This document shows positions 1 to 7,535 of a DNA stretch of 64,000 bases, one piece after another. Numbering within the stretch: position 1 is the stretch's first letter; every line of letters starts with the position of its first letter. The DNA lies in the NCBI RefSeq assembly GCF_000282035.1, contig NZ_AKKA01000071.1, positions 124,001 to 188,000 of the forward strand, read 5' to 3'. This stretch comes from Rhizobium sp. CF122. Its GTDB lineage: Bacteria; Pseudomonadota; Alphaproteobacteria; Rhizobiales; Rhizobiaceae. The notes under the pieces were generated by a model. The model ran no database searches, was not told the origin of the DNA, and was given only the letters and a program-made list of their open reading frames with translations. A program made the translations under genes and the position numbers.

Positions 1-624
1 GTCGCCATGTTGCTTGCACAGGCACGCGGCATGGTCGGCGGCGAAAGTTGGGTCAAGAGCGGCGACTGGGCGAGGAAAGGCCTTTATCCACTGAAGACCC
101 GCGTGCACGGCAAACGCGTTGGTATCCTCGGCCTTGGCCGCATCGGCTTCGAGGTGGCAAAACGTCTCGCTGGTTTCGAGATGGACATCGCCTACAGCGA
201 TACCAGCCCGAAGGACTACGCAAAGGACTGGACCTTCATCGCCGATCCGGCGGAACTTGCCGCCCGCTCCGATTTCCTCTTCGTCACGCTCGCCGCCTGC
301 GCCGAGACGCGCCACATCGTCGGCCGCAAGGTGATCGAGGCGCTTGGAGACCAGGGGATGTTGATCAATATCTCGCGCGCCTCTAACATCGACGAAGAGG
401 CGCTGCTCGATGCACTCGAAAAGAAGACGCTGGGTTCGGCCGCGCTCGACGTCTTCGACGGCGAGCCGAACCTGAACCCGCGCTTCCTCGCGCTCGACAG
501 CGTGCTGTTACAGCCACATATGGCCTCCGGCACGGTTGAGACCCGCAGGGCGATGGGGGCACTGGTCTTCGACAACCTGTCGGCCCATTTCCAGGGTCGG
601 CCGCTACCAACCCCGGTTCTGTGA
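1..624 (+). CDS. D-2-hydroxyacid dehydrogenase, 5' end outside window
   Basis: The reading frame is open to base 1, so the N-terminal substrate-binding part lies outside the window. The visible ~207 residues hold the Rossmann NAD(P) motif GLGRIG and the three catalytic residues of the family: Arg in NISRAS, Glu in DVFDGEP and His in LQPHMASG. These enzymes reduce 2-keto acids to D-2-hydroxy acids in the cytoplasm. The next gene, idnD, starts inside its stop codon region, so the two are co-transcribed. The idonate/gluconate context suggests a 2-ketogluconate or glyoxylate/hydroxypyruvate reductase, but the substrate cannot be read from sequence. Confidence 0.9.
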   Translation, partial: VAMLLAQARGMVGGESWVKSGDWARKGLYPLKTRVHGKRVGILGLGRIGFEVAKRLAGFEMDIAYSDTSPKDYAKDWTFIADPAELAARSDFLFVTLAACAETRHIVGRKVIEALGDQGMLINISRASNIDEEALLDALEKKTLGSAALDVFDGEPNLNPRFLALDSVLLQPHMASGTVETRRAMGALVFDNLSAHFQGRPLPTPVL

Positions 625-1664
625 GGGCCACGATGAAAACGATCGTCATCCATGCGGCCAAAGACCTCCGCATCGAGGACCGGGAGCCAGAAAATCCCGG
701 TCTCGGCGAGGTGGAGGTCCGCCTTGCCGCCGGCGGAATCTGCGGCTCGGACCTGCACTACTACAACCATGGCGGCTTCGGCACGGTGCGCCTGAAGGAG
801 CCGATGATCCTTGGCCATGAGGTTGCCGGCCATGTCGCTGCCGTGGGTGAAGGCGTTTCGGATCTTGCCATCGGCGACCTCGTTGCCGTCTCGCCGTCGC
901 GTCCCTGCGGCACCTGCGAGTATTGTCTGAAGGGTCTTGCGAACCATTGCTTCAATATGCGCTTCTATGGCTCGGCCATGCCATTCCCGCATATCCAGGG
1001 TGCCTTCCGTGAACGGCTCGTTGCCAAGGCCAGTCAGTGTGTGAAGGCGCACGGCCTTAGCGCCGGGGAGGCGGCGATGGCCGAGCCGCTCTCCGTGACG
1101 CTGCACGCCACACGCCGCGCAGGCGAGATGCTTGGCAAGCGCGTGCTCGTCACCGGCTGCGGACCGATCGGTACGTTGTCGATCCTCGCTGCCCGCCGGG
1201 CGGGCGCCGGCGAGATCGTCGCGGCCGACTTGTCGGGACGAGCGCTCGATTTTGCCCGCAAGGTCGGCGCGGACCGCACGGTCAACCTGTCGGAAGACCG
1301 GGAGGGCCTTGCCGCCTACAGTCAAAACAAAGGCTATTTCGATGTCCTTTACGAATGCTCCGGCGCCGCGCCGGCCCTGGTCGCCGGCATCCAGGCTCTG
1401 CGCCCACGCGGCGTGATCGTCCAACTCGGCCTCGGCGGTGAAATGAGCCTTCCGATGATGGCAATCACGGCGAAGGAACTGGACCTGCGCGGCTCCTTCC
1501 GCTTCCATGAGGAATTTTCGGTCGCCGTCAGGCTGATGCAGGCCGGTCTGATTGACGTCAAACCGCTGATCACCCATACCCTGTCGCTTTCCGATGCCCT
1601 GAAGGCCTTCGAGATTGCCTCGGACAAGGGGCAGTCGATGAAGACGCAAATCGCATTCGCTTAA
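621..1664 (+). CDS. idnD: L-idonate 5-dehydrogenase (zinc alcohol dehydrogenase family)
   Basis: A 347-residue medium-chain zinc dehydrogenase of normal family length. The catalytic zinc site is visible as GICGSDLHYY near residue 40 with GHEVAGH near 65. The structural zinc cysteines are in CGTCEYC and the following NHC (about 93-110). The Rossmann motif VTGCGPIG follows near 175. In the Idn pathway the enzyme oxidises L-idonate to 5-ketogluconate. It overlaps the preceding dehydrogenase by 4 bases and is followed 10 bases later by an idnO-type reductase, which supports the idonate assignment over sorbitol or xylitol dehydrogenase, its closest alternatives. Confidence 0.85.
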   Translation: MRATMKTIVIHAAKDLRIEDREPENPGLGEVEVRLAAGGICGSDLHYYNHGGFGTVRLKEPMILGHEVAGHVAAVGEGVSDLAIGDLVAVSPSRPCGTCEYCLKGLANHCFNMRFYGSAMPFPHIQGAFRERLVAKASQCVKAHGLSAGEAAMAEPLSVTLHATRRAGEMLGKRVLVTGCGPIGTLSILAARRAGAGEIVAADLSGRALDFARKVGADRTVNLSEDREGLAAYSQNKGYFDVLYECSGAAPALVAGIQALRPRGVIVQLGLGGEMSLPMMAITAKELDLRGSFRFHEEFSVAVRLMQAGLIDVKPLITHTLSLSDALKAFEIASDKGQSMKTQIAFA

Positions 1665-1674
1665 GGAAGGGCAC

Positions 1675-2430
1675 ATGAGCATTCAACTCTTCGACTTGAC
1701 GGGCAGGCGGGCTCTCGTCACCGGCTCCTCGCAGGGCATCGGCTATGCGCTGGCAAAAGGTCTTGGGGAGGCTGGCGCCGAGATCATCCTCAACGGCCGC
1801 GACGAGGCGAAGCTGAAGGCGGCGGCCGAAAGCCTCGGCGTGAAGCACACGCTCGCCTTCGACGCCACGGATCATGAGGCCGTGCGCAGGGCCGTCGATG
1901 GTTTCGAGACGGAGGTCGGGGCCATCGACATCCTCGTCAACAATGCCGGCATGCAGCACCGCACGCCGCTGGAAGATTTTCCAGCCGACGCCTTCGAGCG
2001 GTTGCTGAAGACCAACATCTCCACGGTTTTCAATGTCGGCCAAGCCGTCGCGCGCCACATGATCAAACGCGGCGCCGGCAAGATCATCAATATCGCCAGC
2101 GTCCAGACCGCGCTTGCCCGCCCCGGCATCGCGCCCTATACGGCAACGAAGGGTGCCGTCGGAAATTTGACCAAGGGCATGGCGACCGACTGGGCAAAAT
2201 ACGGTCTGCAATGCAATGCGATCGCCCCCGGCTATTTCGACACGCCGCTGAACGCCGCTCTCGTCGCCGATCCGACCTTCTCGGCCTGGCTGGAAAAGCG
2301 CACGCCGGCCGGCCGCTGGGGCAAGGTAGAGGAACTGGTCGGCGCCTGCATCTTCCTCTCCTGCGACGCCTCCTCCTTCGTGAACGGACATGTGCTTTAT
2401 GTCGACGGCGGCATCACAGCCTCGCTCTGA
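1675..2430 (+). CDS. idnO: gluconate 5-dehydrogenase (SDR family)
   Basis: A 251-residue short-chain dehydrogenase. TGSSQGIG near residue 17 is the cofactor motif, NNAG near 88 is the structural motif, and the catalytic Ser-Tyr-Lys set is seen in NIASVQT and YTATKGAVG (about 140-160). It ends with the usual SDR tail FVNGHVLYVDGG. In the Idn pathway it reduces 5-ketogluconate to D-gluconate. It lies 10 bases after idnD and its end overlaps the start of the gluconokinase remnant, so all belong to one operon. Confidence 0.87.
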   Translation: MSIQLFDLTGRRALVTGSSQGIGYALAKGLGEAGAEIILNGRDEAKLKAAAESLGVKHTLAFDATDHEAVRRAVDGFETEVGAIDILVNNAGMQHRTPLEDFPADAFERLLKTNISTVFNVGQAVARHMIKRGAGKIINIASVQTALARPGIAPYTATKGAVGNLTKGMATDWAKYGLQCNAIAPGYFDTPLNAALVADPTFSAWLEKRTPAGRWGKVEELVGACIFLSCDASSFVNGHVLYVDGGITASL

Positions 2431-2933
2431 GGCGTTCCGGCGCATTGTGGTCATCGGCGCCGCGGGCTCGGGAAAATCCGCCGTGGGCGTCGCGCTTGCC
2501 GCTCGTCTGAGCGCCACCTACCTTGATGGCGACGATCTGCATCCGTCCGAAAACTTCGCCAAAATGAGCCGGGGCGAGCCGCTGGCGGACGAGGACCGTG
2601 AGCCCTGGCTCACCCTCGTCGGCCAAAGGTTCGCCGCACCGGATGATATCCTCATCGTCGGCTGTTCGGCGTTAAAGCGTCGCTACCGTGACCATATACG
2701 CGCTCAAGCGCATGGACTGTCATCTTCGTCCACCTCGCCGGCAGACAAGAGCTGATCGCCGCCCGCATGGGCGCTCGCTCCGGCCACTTCATGCCGATGA
2801 GCCGCATCGACAGTCAGTTCGCAGCTCTCGAACCGCCCGAAGCGGACGAAACGCGATCACCGTCGACACCGACAATGCGATCGAAACGGTTGTTGCCGCT
2901 ATCGCGGCCAAGCTGGAAGATCTTCCGTCATAA
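2399..2933 (+). pseudogene. idnK: gluconokinase, broken by two frameshifts
   Basis: The first frame encodes a gluconokinase N-terminus: Walker A GAAGSGKS, then YLDGDDLHP and CSALKRRYRD. That frame runs into a stop at about 2755. The homologous sequence continues from about 2717 in a second frame (VIFVHLAGRQELIAARMG, SGHFMPMSRIDSQFAALE) and from about 2849 in a third frame (NAITVDTDNAIETVVAAIA), ending at 2933. Two indels, near 2715 and 2849, therefore disrupt an otherwise complete kinase of about 175 residues that would phosphorylate gluconate. The start chosen overlaps the end of idnO. Either the pathway relies on another gluconokinase or the assembly has errors here. Confidence 0.8.
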
Positions 2934-3011
2934 CGATTAAGCTGCGTGCGGTGCGGGCGCGATGGGAAAGGCGCTTGTTGCCGTAGCGCAACGTAGTCGT
3001 AGTACATTGGA

Positions 3012-3569
3012 TCAGAACGCACTGACTGTCAGCAACACACAAAACCCCAAAAGGGCCGCAGACCCGCACCTTCTGACGACGAGCGGCATTTCATCGGCGT
3101 CTCCGAGGATCGCGCGACCAATCGACAGCCATATGCACGAGGATCCAGTTGCTGCGACCAGGAACGCCGTGAGTACGTCGAGCGCGATGATGCCCTGGGG
3201 TGGAAGCATCGTAAGCGCGATGATGATCGCTTTCGGATTCAGGAGTGTCGTCGTAACAAGTTGCCTGACGCCCAGCCCGGATGGATCGGCCTTACCTGGT
3301 ATGCCCCACAGCTTCAACGCGAGATAAAACACCCACGTGGCTGACGCTAGCTTGACGCCTTGAGATACGGCAGGGTGATGTTGAAGGAAAGGGCCGGCGA
3401 ACGAGGAAATGGGCAGGATAACGGCGAGATAGGACAGAAGAACCGCGGCCACAAGCACGCCCATGCGCGACAATGTCAGCCCGAGCGACGTCATTGCCAG
3501 GATCGCGTTCGTCGGGCCAGGCAAAACAAGAAGCGCGAAAACACTGACCGCAAACGCGAAAATATCCAT
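3012..3569 (-). CDS. LysE/RhtB family exporter
   Basis: A 185-residue inner-membrane protein with about six hydrophobic segments. Its N-terminus carries the family signature LVLPGPTNAILA near residues 15-27, matching the GPG/GPTN motif of LysE-type amino-acid exporters. The family is usually 200-210 residues, so this copy is slightly short at the C-terminus. It stands alone on the minus strand, convergent with the gluconokinase remnant. The substrate is unknown. Confidence 0.8.
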   Translation of the reverse strand: MDIFAFAVSVFALLVLPGPTNAILAMTSLGLTLSRMGVLVAAVLLSYLAVILPISSFAGPFLQHHPAVSQGVKLASATWVFYLALKLWGIPGKADPSGLGVRQLVTTTLLNPKAIIIALTMLPPQGIIALDVLTAFLVAATGSSCIWLSIGRAILGDADEMPLVVRRCGSAALLGFCVLLTVSAF

Positions 3570-3624
3570 TCGGAAATCCCTGAACAGTTTCGATGCTCAC
3601 TTGCACGCTTTCCGCCAGCTGTAT

Positions 3625-3638
3625 TTGACCTAAATCAT
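3625..3638 (+). promoter_or_regulatory. FNR/FixK-like box
   Basis: TTGACCTAAATCAT matches the FNR/FixK consensus TTGAT-N4-ATCAA at 8 of 10 positions. Its centre lies about 64 bases before the start codon at 3696, which allows a start site 41 bases downstream of the centre and a 23-base leader. Confidence 0.55.
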
Positions 3639-3695
3639 TTGTCGAGGAATTTTCCTCTTTTGTTCGCTTTATCCGATCGAACCGGAGGTGCTGCA

Positions 3696-3914
3696 ATGCC
3701 TCGCTTGATCTGGTTTATCCTGACCCGTTTCACTACAGGATTTGCACTCGGATGTGCGACGGGGCTTTTGATCTGGAACGTTTACATCTGCGGCGCCGAG
3801 CACGGAATGGCGTTGTCGGGTTCTCTGATAGCTCAAGGCATCTTCACATATCTGTTCGCCAGCACGATGGGCATAGGCTACCTGGCGACGGCGCTCTGGA
3901 CAGAAGAACTCTAA
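3696..3914 (+). CDS. small two-helix membrane protein
   Basis: A 72-residue protein beginning MPRLIWFILTRFTTGFALG, with two hydrophobic segments (about 5-28 and 42-65). The start is set by the strong ribosome site GGAGGT about 10 bases upstream; the same frame is open further upstream but without such a site. The FNR-like box at 3625 suggests induction at low oxygen or during denitrification. I recognise no family. Confidence 0.6.
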   Translation: MPRLIWFILTRFTTGFALGCATGLLIWNVYICGAEHGMALSGSLIAQGIFTYLFASTMGIGYLATALWTEEL

Positions 3915-4104
3915 GGGGCGAGACACCCAATTTCGGTTGTCCATACTGGCTGGACGAAGTTTGGAGCCGCGGCAGCCTTGCGGTGGCGGGAAGCCTGGGG
4001 CGGGAACATATTCGTTCGATACCGAACCGGGAATGCCTTCAGGGCCGCCATCGAGAAATGGTTGGTGAGTAATTCTCGGCTAACGAACGCGCGGCTTCGT
4101 GCGG

Positions 4105-4422
4105 CTACTGGCCAGTCCCGTAGTTCAAAGCGCTGACAGCGTGCCGACGGCGCCAACGCCGTACGTCTTCCGCAGTCAGTTCCAGGGGTCGAGCGAAGTT
4201 TCCGTCGGGGCACTTGTCGAGCGCAATGTCGCGGAAGATCTGGATGCACTCCAAGAAGCGTTCGGCCGTGGCTCGGGGAGGCGATGCGACGCTCAAAATC
4301 CCTCTCCTCGTCACCGTCACTGGCCAAGGTCTTCGGTCCTCTGCACTGAGAACAAACGACCCTTTTCGACTGAGGGGATCGAACGCGACGACGCCCACGC
4401 ACCCTGCGACGAACTCACTCAT
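4105..4422 (-). CDS. small protein, resembles DUF1488
   Basis: A 105-residue reading frame whose ATG overlaps the stop of the upstream 65-residue gene, giving translational coupling, with GGGGGC as possible ribosome site. The middle (PVTVTRRGIL), then FRDIALDKC and the end ELTAEDVRRWRR resemble the layout of DUF1488 proteins, which end in a similar LTA-D motif; this similarity is from memory and weak. It is the last gene of the ubiT-ubiU-ubiV operon, so a role linked to anaerobic ubiquinone or respiration is an inference from position only. Confidence 0.5.
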   Translation of the reverse strand: MSEFVAGCVGVVAFDPLSRKGSFVLSAEDRRPWPVTVTRRGILSVASPPRATAERFLECIQIFRDIALDKCPDGNFARPLELTAEDVRRWRRRHAVSALNYGTGQ

Positions 4423-4612
4423 CGGCGAAGCCCCCGCCTTGCCGTGATGACTGATGCTCCACGGCAGATCTTTTGAAGGCGTAGTTGGGCCAAGGGTTCG
4501 CTTGAGAGACAAAAGCCTCCAATGTCGCCTGCGGTTCTCCGGCCATGGACGCGCCGGAACCAATGAATTCCAGGATGTCGATGCGCCGATTCTGGCTCCT
4601 CTCGTCCATCAT
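4415..4612 (-). CDS. hypothetical 65-residue protein in ubiTUV operon
   Basis: A 65-residue frame beginning MMDERSQNRRIDILEFIG and ending GGGFADE. Its ATG overlaps the TGA of the 139-residue gene upstream, and its own TGA overlaps the ATG of the next gene, so it is sandwiched by two ATGA-type overlaps. No signal peptide, membrane segment or recognisable domain is seen. The double overlap is the main evidence that it is a real gene. Confidence 0.5.
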   Translation of the reverse strand: MMDERSQNRRIDILEFIGSGASMAGEPQATLEAFVSQANPWPNYAFKRSAVEHQSSRQGGGFADE

Positions 4613-5028
4613 AGCGACCCCGCTGATACTCTAGGAACCCTGGTCGCAACATCGCGCAATTCCGATCGGTTATAGGAAAACGCCCTCAATAGCTGCGAGC
4701 CGAGACGCGCCTGCTCGGCCATGTCGTCGAAAATCATTGCCGCCTCTTCGATCTCGCCCTGATCTGTAGCCGGACCGAACTGGTCCAGTTCCATCAGCAG
4801 CTCCATCAGCGTGGTGACCTTCATGCGCTGACGCACCGCCGACAAGAAGAGCTCGCCGACGACGGCCGCCCGCTCCTTGGGCCGCAAGTTGAGCAAGACC
4901 TCACCGACGACCGACGAGCAGCCGCAGTCGAGGTCTGGCCTTTTCGCGAAGGCCTTGATCTGGCGCAAGGCGGAACGCGTGCGCGCATCGGCGGCGGCGG
5001 TGCCAACCTTTTGATGTCCTGTAGTCAT
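4609..5028 (-). CDS. hypothetical 139-residue protein coupled to ubiV
   Basis: A soluble, probably helical protein. A CGC pair sits near residue 36 (DLDCGCSSV), and leucine-rich helices follow (VVGEVLLNLRPKERAAVVGE). It starts in an ATGA overlap with the ubiV stop and ends in another overlap with the next gene. I recognise no family. Tight coupling to ubiV suggests that it acts with, or is needed in the same amounts as, the UbiU/UbiV proteins. Confidence 0.65.
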   Translation of the reverse strand: MTTGHQKVGTAAADARTRSALRQIKAFAKRPDLDCGCSSVVGEVLLNLRPKERAAVVGELFLSAVRQRMKVTTLMELLMELDQFGPATDQGEIEEAAMIFDDMAEQARLGSQLLRAFSYNRSELRDVATRVPRVSAGSL

Positions 5029-5954
5029 CGAGCCAATCCTTCTGCGTTTCTAAGCCGCGCTATCCATTCTGCTCCGGCGCGACCGTGGTGGAATCCGTTG
5101 GAGAGCGGGAGGTCGGGATGAATCTTGCGCAGCCGCGAGGCCGCTTGGTCGGATCCAAGGCTGCTATCCAGTAGGTCGCGGTAAACCCTCGCAACCGCGG
5201 TCATGTCACAGTTCTGGGGAGACAGTCTCAGCGACCGGATGCCCAAGGACAGCGTTTCGTCGGGCGCGTCGAGGAGCGCCTGGCAGGAGTACGAGACGGT
5301 CTGCACTCCGTTGAGAGCAAGGAAGGGTTGGCCGGAAATGGTATTCACCGGTAGCCCGTCAGCGTCCTCTTGGCAGACGAACTGACAGTTGTCCTTGGTG
5401 CGCCCCTTCGATCTGGCATGAGCGCAGCGTGCCGAGATCGCGAGTGGGATCCGGCCGAATGCGAAAAGCTCGAAGCCGACATCGGGGCAGGATCGCGCGA
5501 TCTCGGCGATCGACGCCGCTGGCAATTCCGGTGGCAGGCAGATTTCCTTGGCTCCGTTTCGCGCCAGGACCTTCGCGGCCGCACCATTATAGACGTTGAC
5601 GAAAGGTCCGATGGCATGGGACCGGCCCTTCAGCACCTGCAGCGCAGACAGGTCATTTGCTTCGACCAGCCGAGTATCGTCGCCCGCAAGCGATCGCTGG
5701 TAGTTCGCTTCCCGATCGAGTGTCACCAAAGCGAGTGTCGAGAGCCTTACCTCTTTTCCGGCAGCTTCGAGCCGCTCGACTACGGCTCCGAACTCGGGCT
5801 CCATGAAATGAAGCCGCTTCGAGCACACTGTCTCGCCGAGCACGACGACATCGACCGGCGCCTCGTCAGCGATCTGAAAATAAAAGTCACGCCAGCGGGC
5901 GGTCGGCCAGAGGTAGAGCAGGGGACCGAGCGTCAGTTTAACGGAGGACGTCAT
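5025..5954 (-). CDS. ubiV: UbiV, U32 peptidase-like protein for O2-independent ubiquinone synthesis
   Basis: About 309 residues of the U32 family. Four cysteines match the Fe-S ligands known in E. coli UbiV: one in GETVCSKR near residue 45 and three in SARC..., DNC and FVC near 180-205. With UbiU it forms the heterodimer that hydroxylates the ubiquinone ring without oxygen. The start at 5954 is chosen because GGAG lies 8-9 bases upstream, it follows the ubiU stop closely, and the N-terminus MTSSVKLTLGPLLYLWP matches the family. An earlier in-frame ATG at 6008 would overlap ubiU by 50 bases. Confidence 0.9.
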   Translation of the reverse strand: MTSSVKLTLGPLLYLWPTARWRDFYFQIADEAPVDVVVLGETVCSKRLHFMEPEFGAVVERLEAAGKEVRLSTLALVTLDREANYQRSLAGDDTRLVEANDLSALQVLKGRSHAIGPFVNVYNGAAAKVLARNGAKEICLPPELPAASIAEIARSCPDVGFELFAFGRIPLAISARCAHARSKGRTKDNCQFVCQEDADGLPVNTISGQPFLALNGVQTVSYSCQALLDAPDETLSLGIRSLRLSPQNCDMTAVARVYRDLLDSSLGSDQAASRLRKIHPDLPLSNGFHHGRAGAEWIARLRNAEGLAR

Positions 5955-5958
5955 CCGA

Positions 5959-6936
5959 TCATCTCCAGCGTTTTTCGTAAGCGCCATGGGTTGTTTGCTG
6001 ACCTTCACTGAGTGCTTTCAGACGGCTCATCAGAGCGGCGCGCTCATGTGGAGTAGCATTCAGCGTCGCCCGGAGAGTAGAAACGACCTCCGATATGTAC
6101 GCCTTGCCGCGCTGCCGCCCTTCGACCTTCAGCGCTTTCACCCCGGCTGCACGGAGCTCGTCCAGCTGATCCATCACGTCCAGCGACACCGGATCCTCGA
6201 AGGCGTAGGTCTTGCTTTCTGCGATTTCGAAGCGTCCCTTGCACAATGTCGGGTAGCCTGTCGGCTCGTTCGCCGAGAACCTGTTGATCGTGAAATTTCC
6301 CAGCTCCGACATCATGTCGCTGCCCGCCTGACGATACCTGACGTGGCTCGCCGGCGAGCAGACCCCGTTCATGTTTGGGGATTTCCCGGTGGCGTAGGAG
6401 GACAGAGAGCACCTGCCTTCCGCCATGACGCAAAGGCCGCCGAAGACGAACACTTCGAGCTCGCAACCCACGCGCCGGGAAATGCGCGCAATATCCGATA
6501 TTGTAAGGGTTCTCGGTAGAACGACGCGCGCCGCGCCGAAATTCTCGACGAGGTAGAAGAGTGCGTCCGGGCTGGAGGCTGACGCCTGAACGGAAATATG
6601 CAAACGCTGCTGCGGGAGCCGTTCCGCCACATAGGCCATAAGGCCAAAATCGGCGACGATCAAAGCATCCGCGCCCGCATCCGTCGCTTCATGTGCCCGT
6701 CGATACCAGAGATCCTCTTTCCCGGCGGTCATGAAAGTGTTCAGCGCAACGAACGTCTTCACGCTGCGCGCTCGCGCATACCCGACCGCCTCACGAAGCT
6801 CGGAAAGATCGAAGTTCAATCCTGGGAAGTTGCGCGCATTCGTCTCGTCACGAAAGCCGCAGTAAACGGCATCGGCGCCTGCCTCGACGGCCTCGCGGAA
6901 CGAGGAGGGAGTTCCTGCAGGGCAAATCAGCTCCAT
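5959..6936 (-). CDS. ubiU: UbiU, U32 peptidase-like protein for O2-independent ubiquinone synthesis
   Basis: A 325-residue U32 protein beginning MELICPAGTPSSFREAVEAG as in E. coli UbiU. Cysteines at GGLCVMAEGRC (about 168-175), NGVCSPA (about 191) and YPTLCKGR (about 230) match the four 4Fe-4S ligands of UbiU. No protease activity is expected; the family member works with UbiV in anaerobic ring hydroxylation. Its ATG overlaps the ubiT stop by 10 bases and ubiV follows within a few bases. Confidence 0.92.
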   Translation of the reverse strand: MELICPAGTPSSFREAVEAGADAVYCGFRDETNARNFPGLNFDLSELREAVGYARARSVKTFVALNTFMTAGKEDLWYRRAHEATDAGADALIVADFGLMAYVAERLPQQRLHISVQASASSPDALFYLVENFGAARVVLPRTLTISDIARISRRVGCELEVFVFGGLCVMAEGRCSLSSYATGKSPNMNGVCSPASHVRYRQAGSDMMSELGNFTINRFSANEPTGYPTLCKGRFEIAESKTYAFEDPVSLDVMDQLDELRAAGVKALKVEGRQRGKAYISEVVSTLRATLNATPHERAALMSRLKALSEGQQTTHGAYEKRWR

Positions 6937-7433
6937 GCGACACCGTGCGCCTTCAGCGCTTGACGTCTGATCGACGAGAGAACTCCCGACACCGAAGGCG
7001 TCAATGGTCCCGAAAAGCTTCCGACGATTTTCGCCAGGTCGATCTCGCTATCATCGAGTGCGTTTCGAAGCGCCAGGATTGCCTCCATGTCCCCGGTCAC
7101 CGCGAGCTTGCGCGCAAAGAAGATGGCGTCTCCATCGACACGCCCTTCCGCAAGGGCCAGCATAAGGAACAAAGGGCCGGTGATCGTTGCGTCAGCAGCA
7201 ACCGCGGCACCTCGCCGAACTGTCTGAATGTCGCGCGAACTCGGCCGAATGGAGAATGCGAACGGAAGATCGGTAGGGACGAATCCGAAACGTGACTGGC
7301 TATGTTCCCCCAGCCGATCGAACAAATTGGGATAGGTTTTAACAACCTGCTGGAAGAGCATGGACGCGGCGCGCGCTGCGATCGGCAACGGCACAATGTG
7401 CGCTGAGGCCATCAGGCAATGTAAGGCAAGCAT
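6927..7433 (-). CDS. ubiT: UbiT, SCP2-domain lipid-binding protein
   Basis: An SCP2-type sterol carrier domain protein of about 168 residues, the third component of the oxygen-independent ubiquinone pathway, thought to bind the lipid intermediates. The SCP2 core is seen in LPFAFSIRPSSRD, TITGPLFLMLALAEGRVDG and GDMEAILALRNALDD. I prefer the start at 7433 (MLALHCLMASAH) because AGAGG lies 8 bases upstream. The in-frame ATG at 7460 has no good ribosome site. The choice also leaves a 19-base leader from the start site predicted by the FNR-like box at 7487. Confidence 0.85.
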   Translation of the reverse strand: MLALHCLMASAHIVPLPIAARAASMLFQQVVKTYPNLFDRLGEHSQSRFGFVPTDLPFAFSIRPSSRDIQTVRRGAAVAADATITGPLFLMLALAEGRVDGDAIFFARKLAVTGDMEAILALRNALDDSEIDLAKIVGSFSGPLTPSVSGVLSSIRRQALKAHGVAWS

Positions 7434-7486
7434 TGAAGCCTCTTCAATTGGACGAGGCATCCTAGGATCTATTGCACCGCCGCTAT

Positions 7487-7500
7487 TTGATCTGTGACAA
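7487..7500 (-). promoter_or_regulatory. FNR/NnrR-type box for the ubiT operon
   Basis: TTGATCTGTGACAA has perfect TTG-N8-CAA ends and 8 of 10 FNR positions. Its centre at 7493.5 puts a class II start site near 7452 on the minus strand, 19 bases before the preferred ubiT ATG. On the plus strand the start site would fall at about 7535, next to the ubiD ATG at 7536, so it could serve both directions only if ubiD were leaderless. Confidence 0.6.
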
Positions 7501-7535
7501 AGACAGCGCTTGTTTCCTCATTGATTGCATCGTCA

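Noticed and set aside
216..1682. Long minus-strand frame opposite the idn operon
   Set aside because: It is antisense to three well-recognised genes and has no domain; a shadow caused by high GC codon use.
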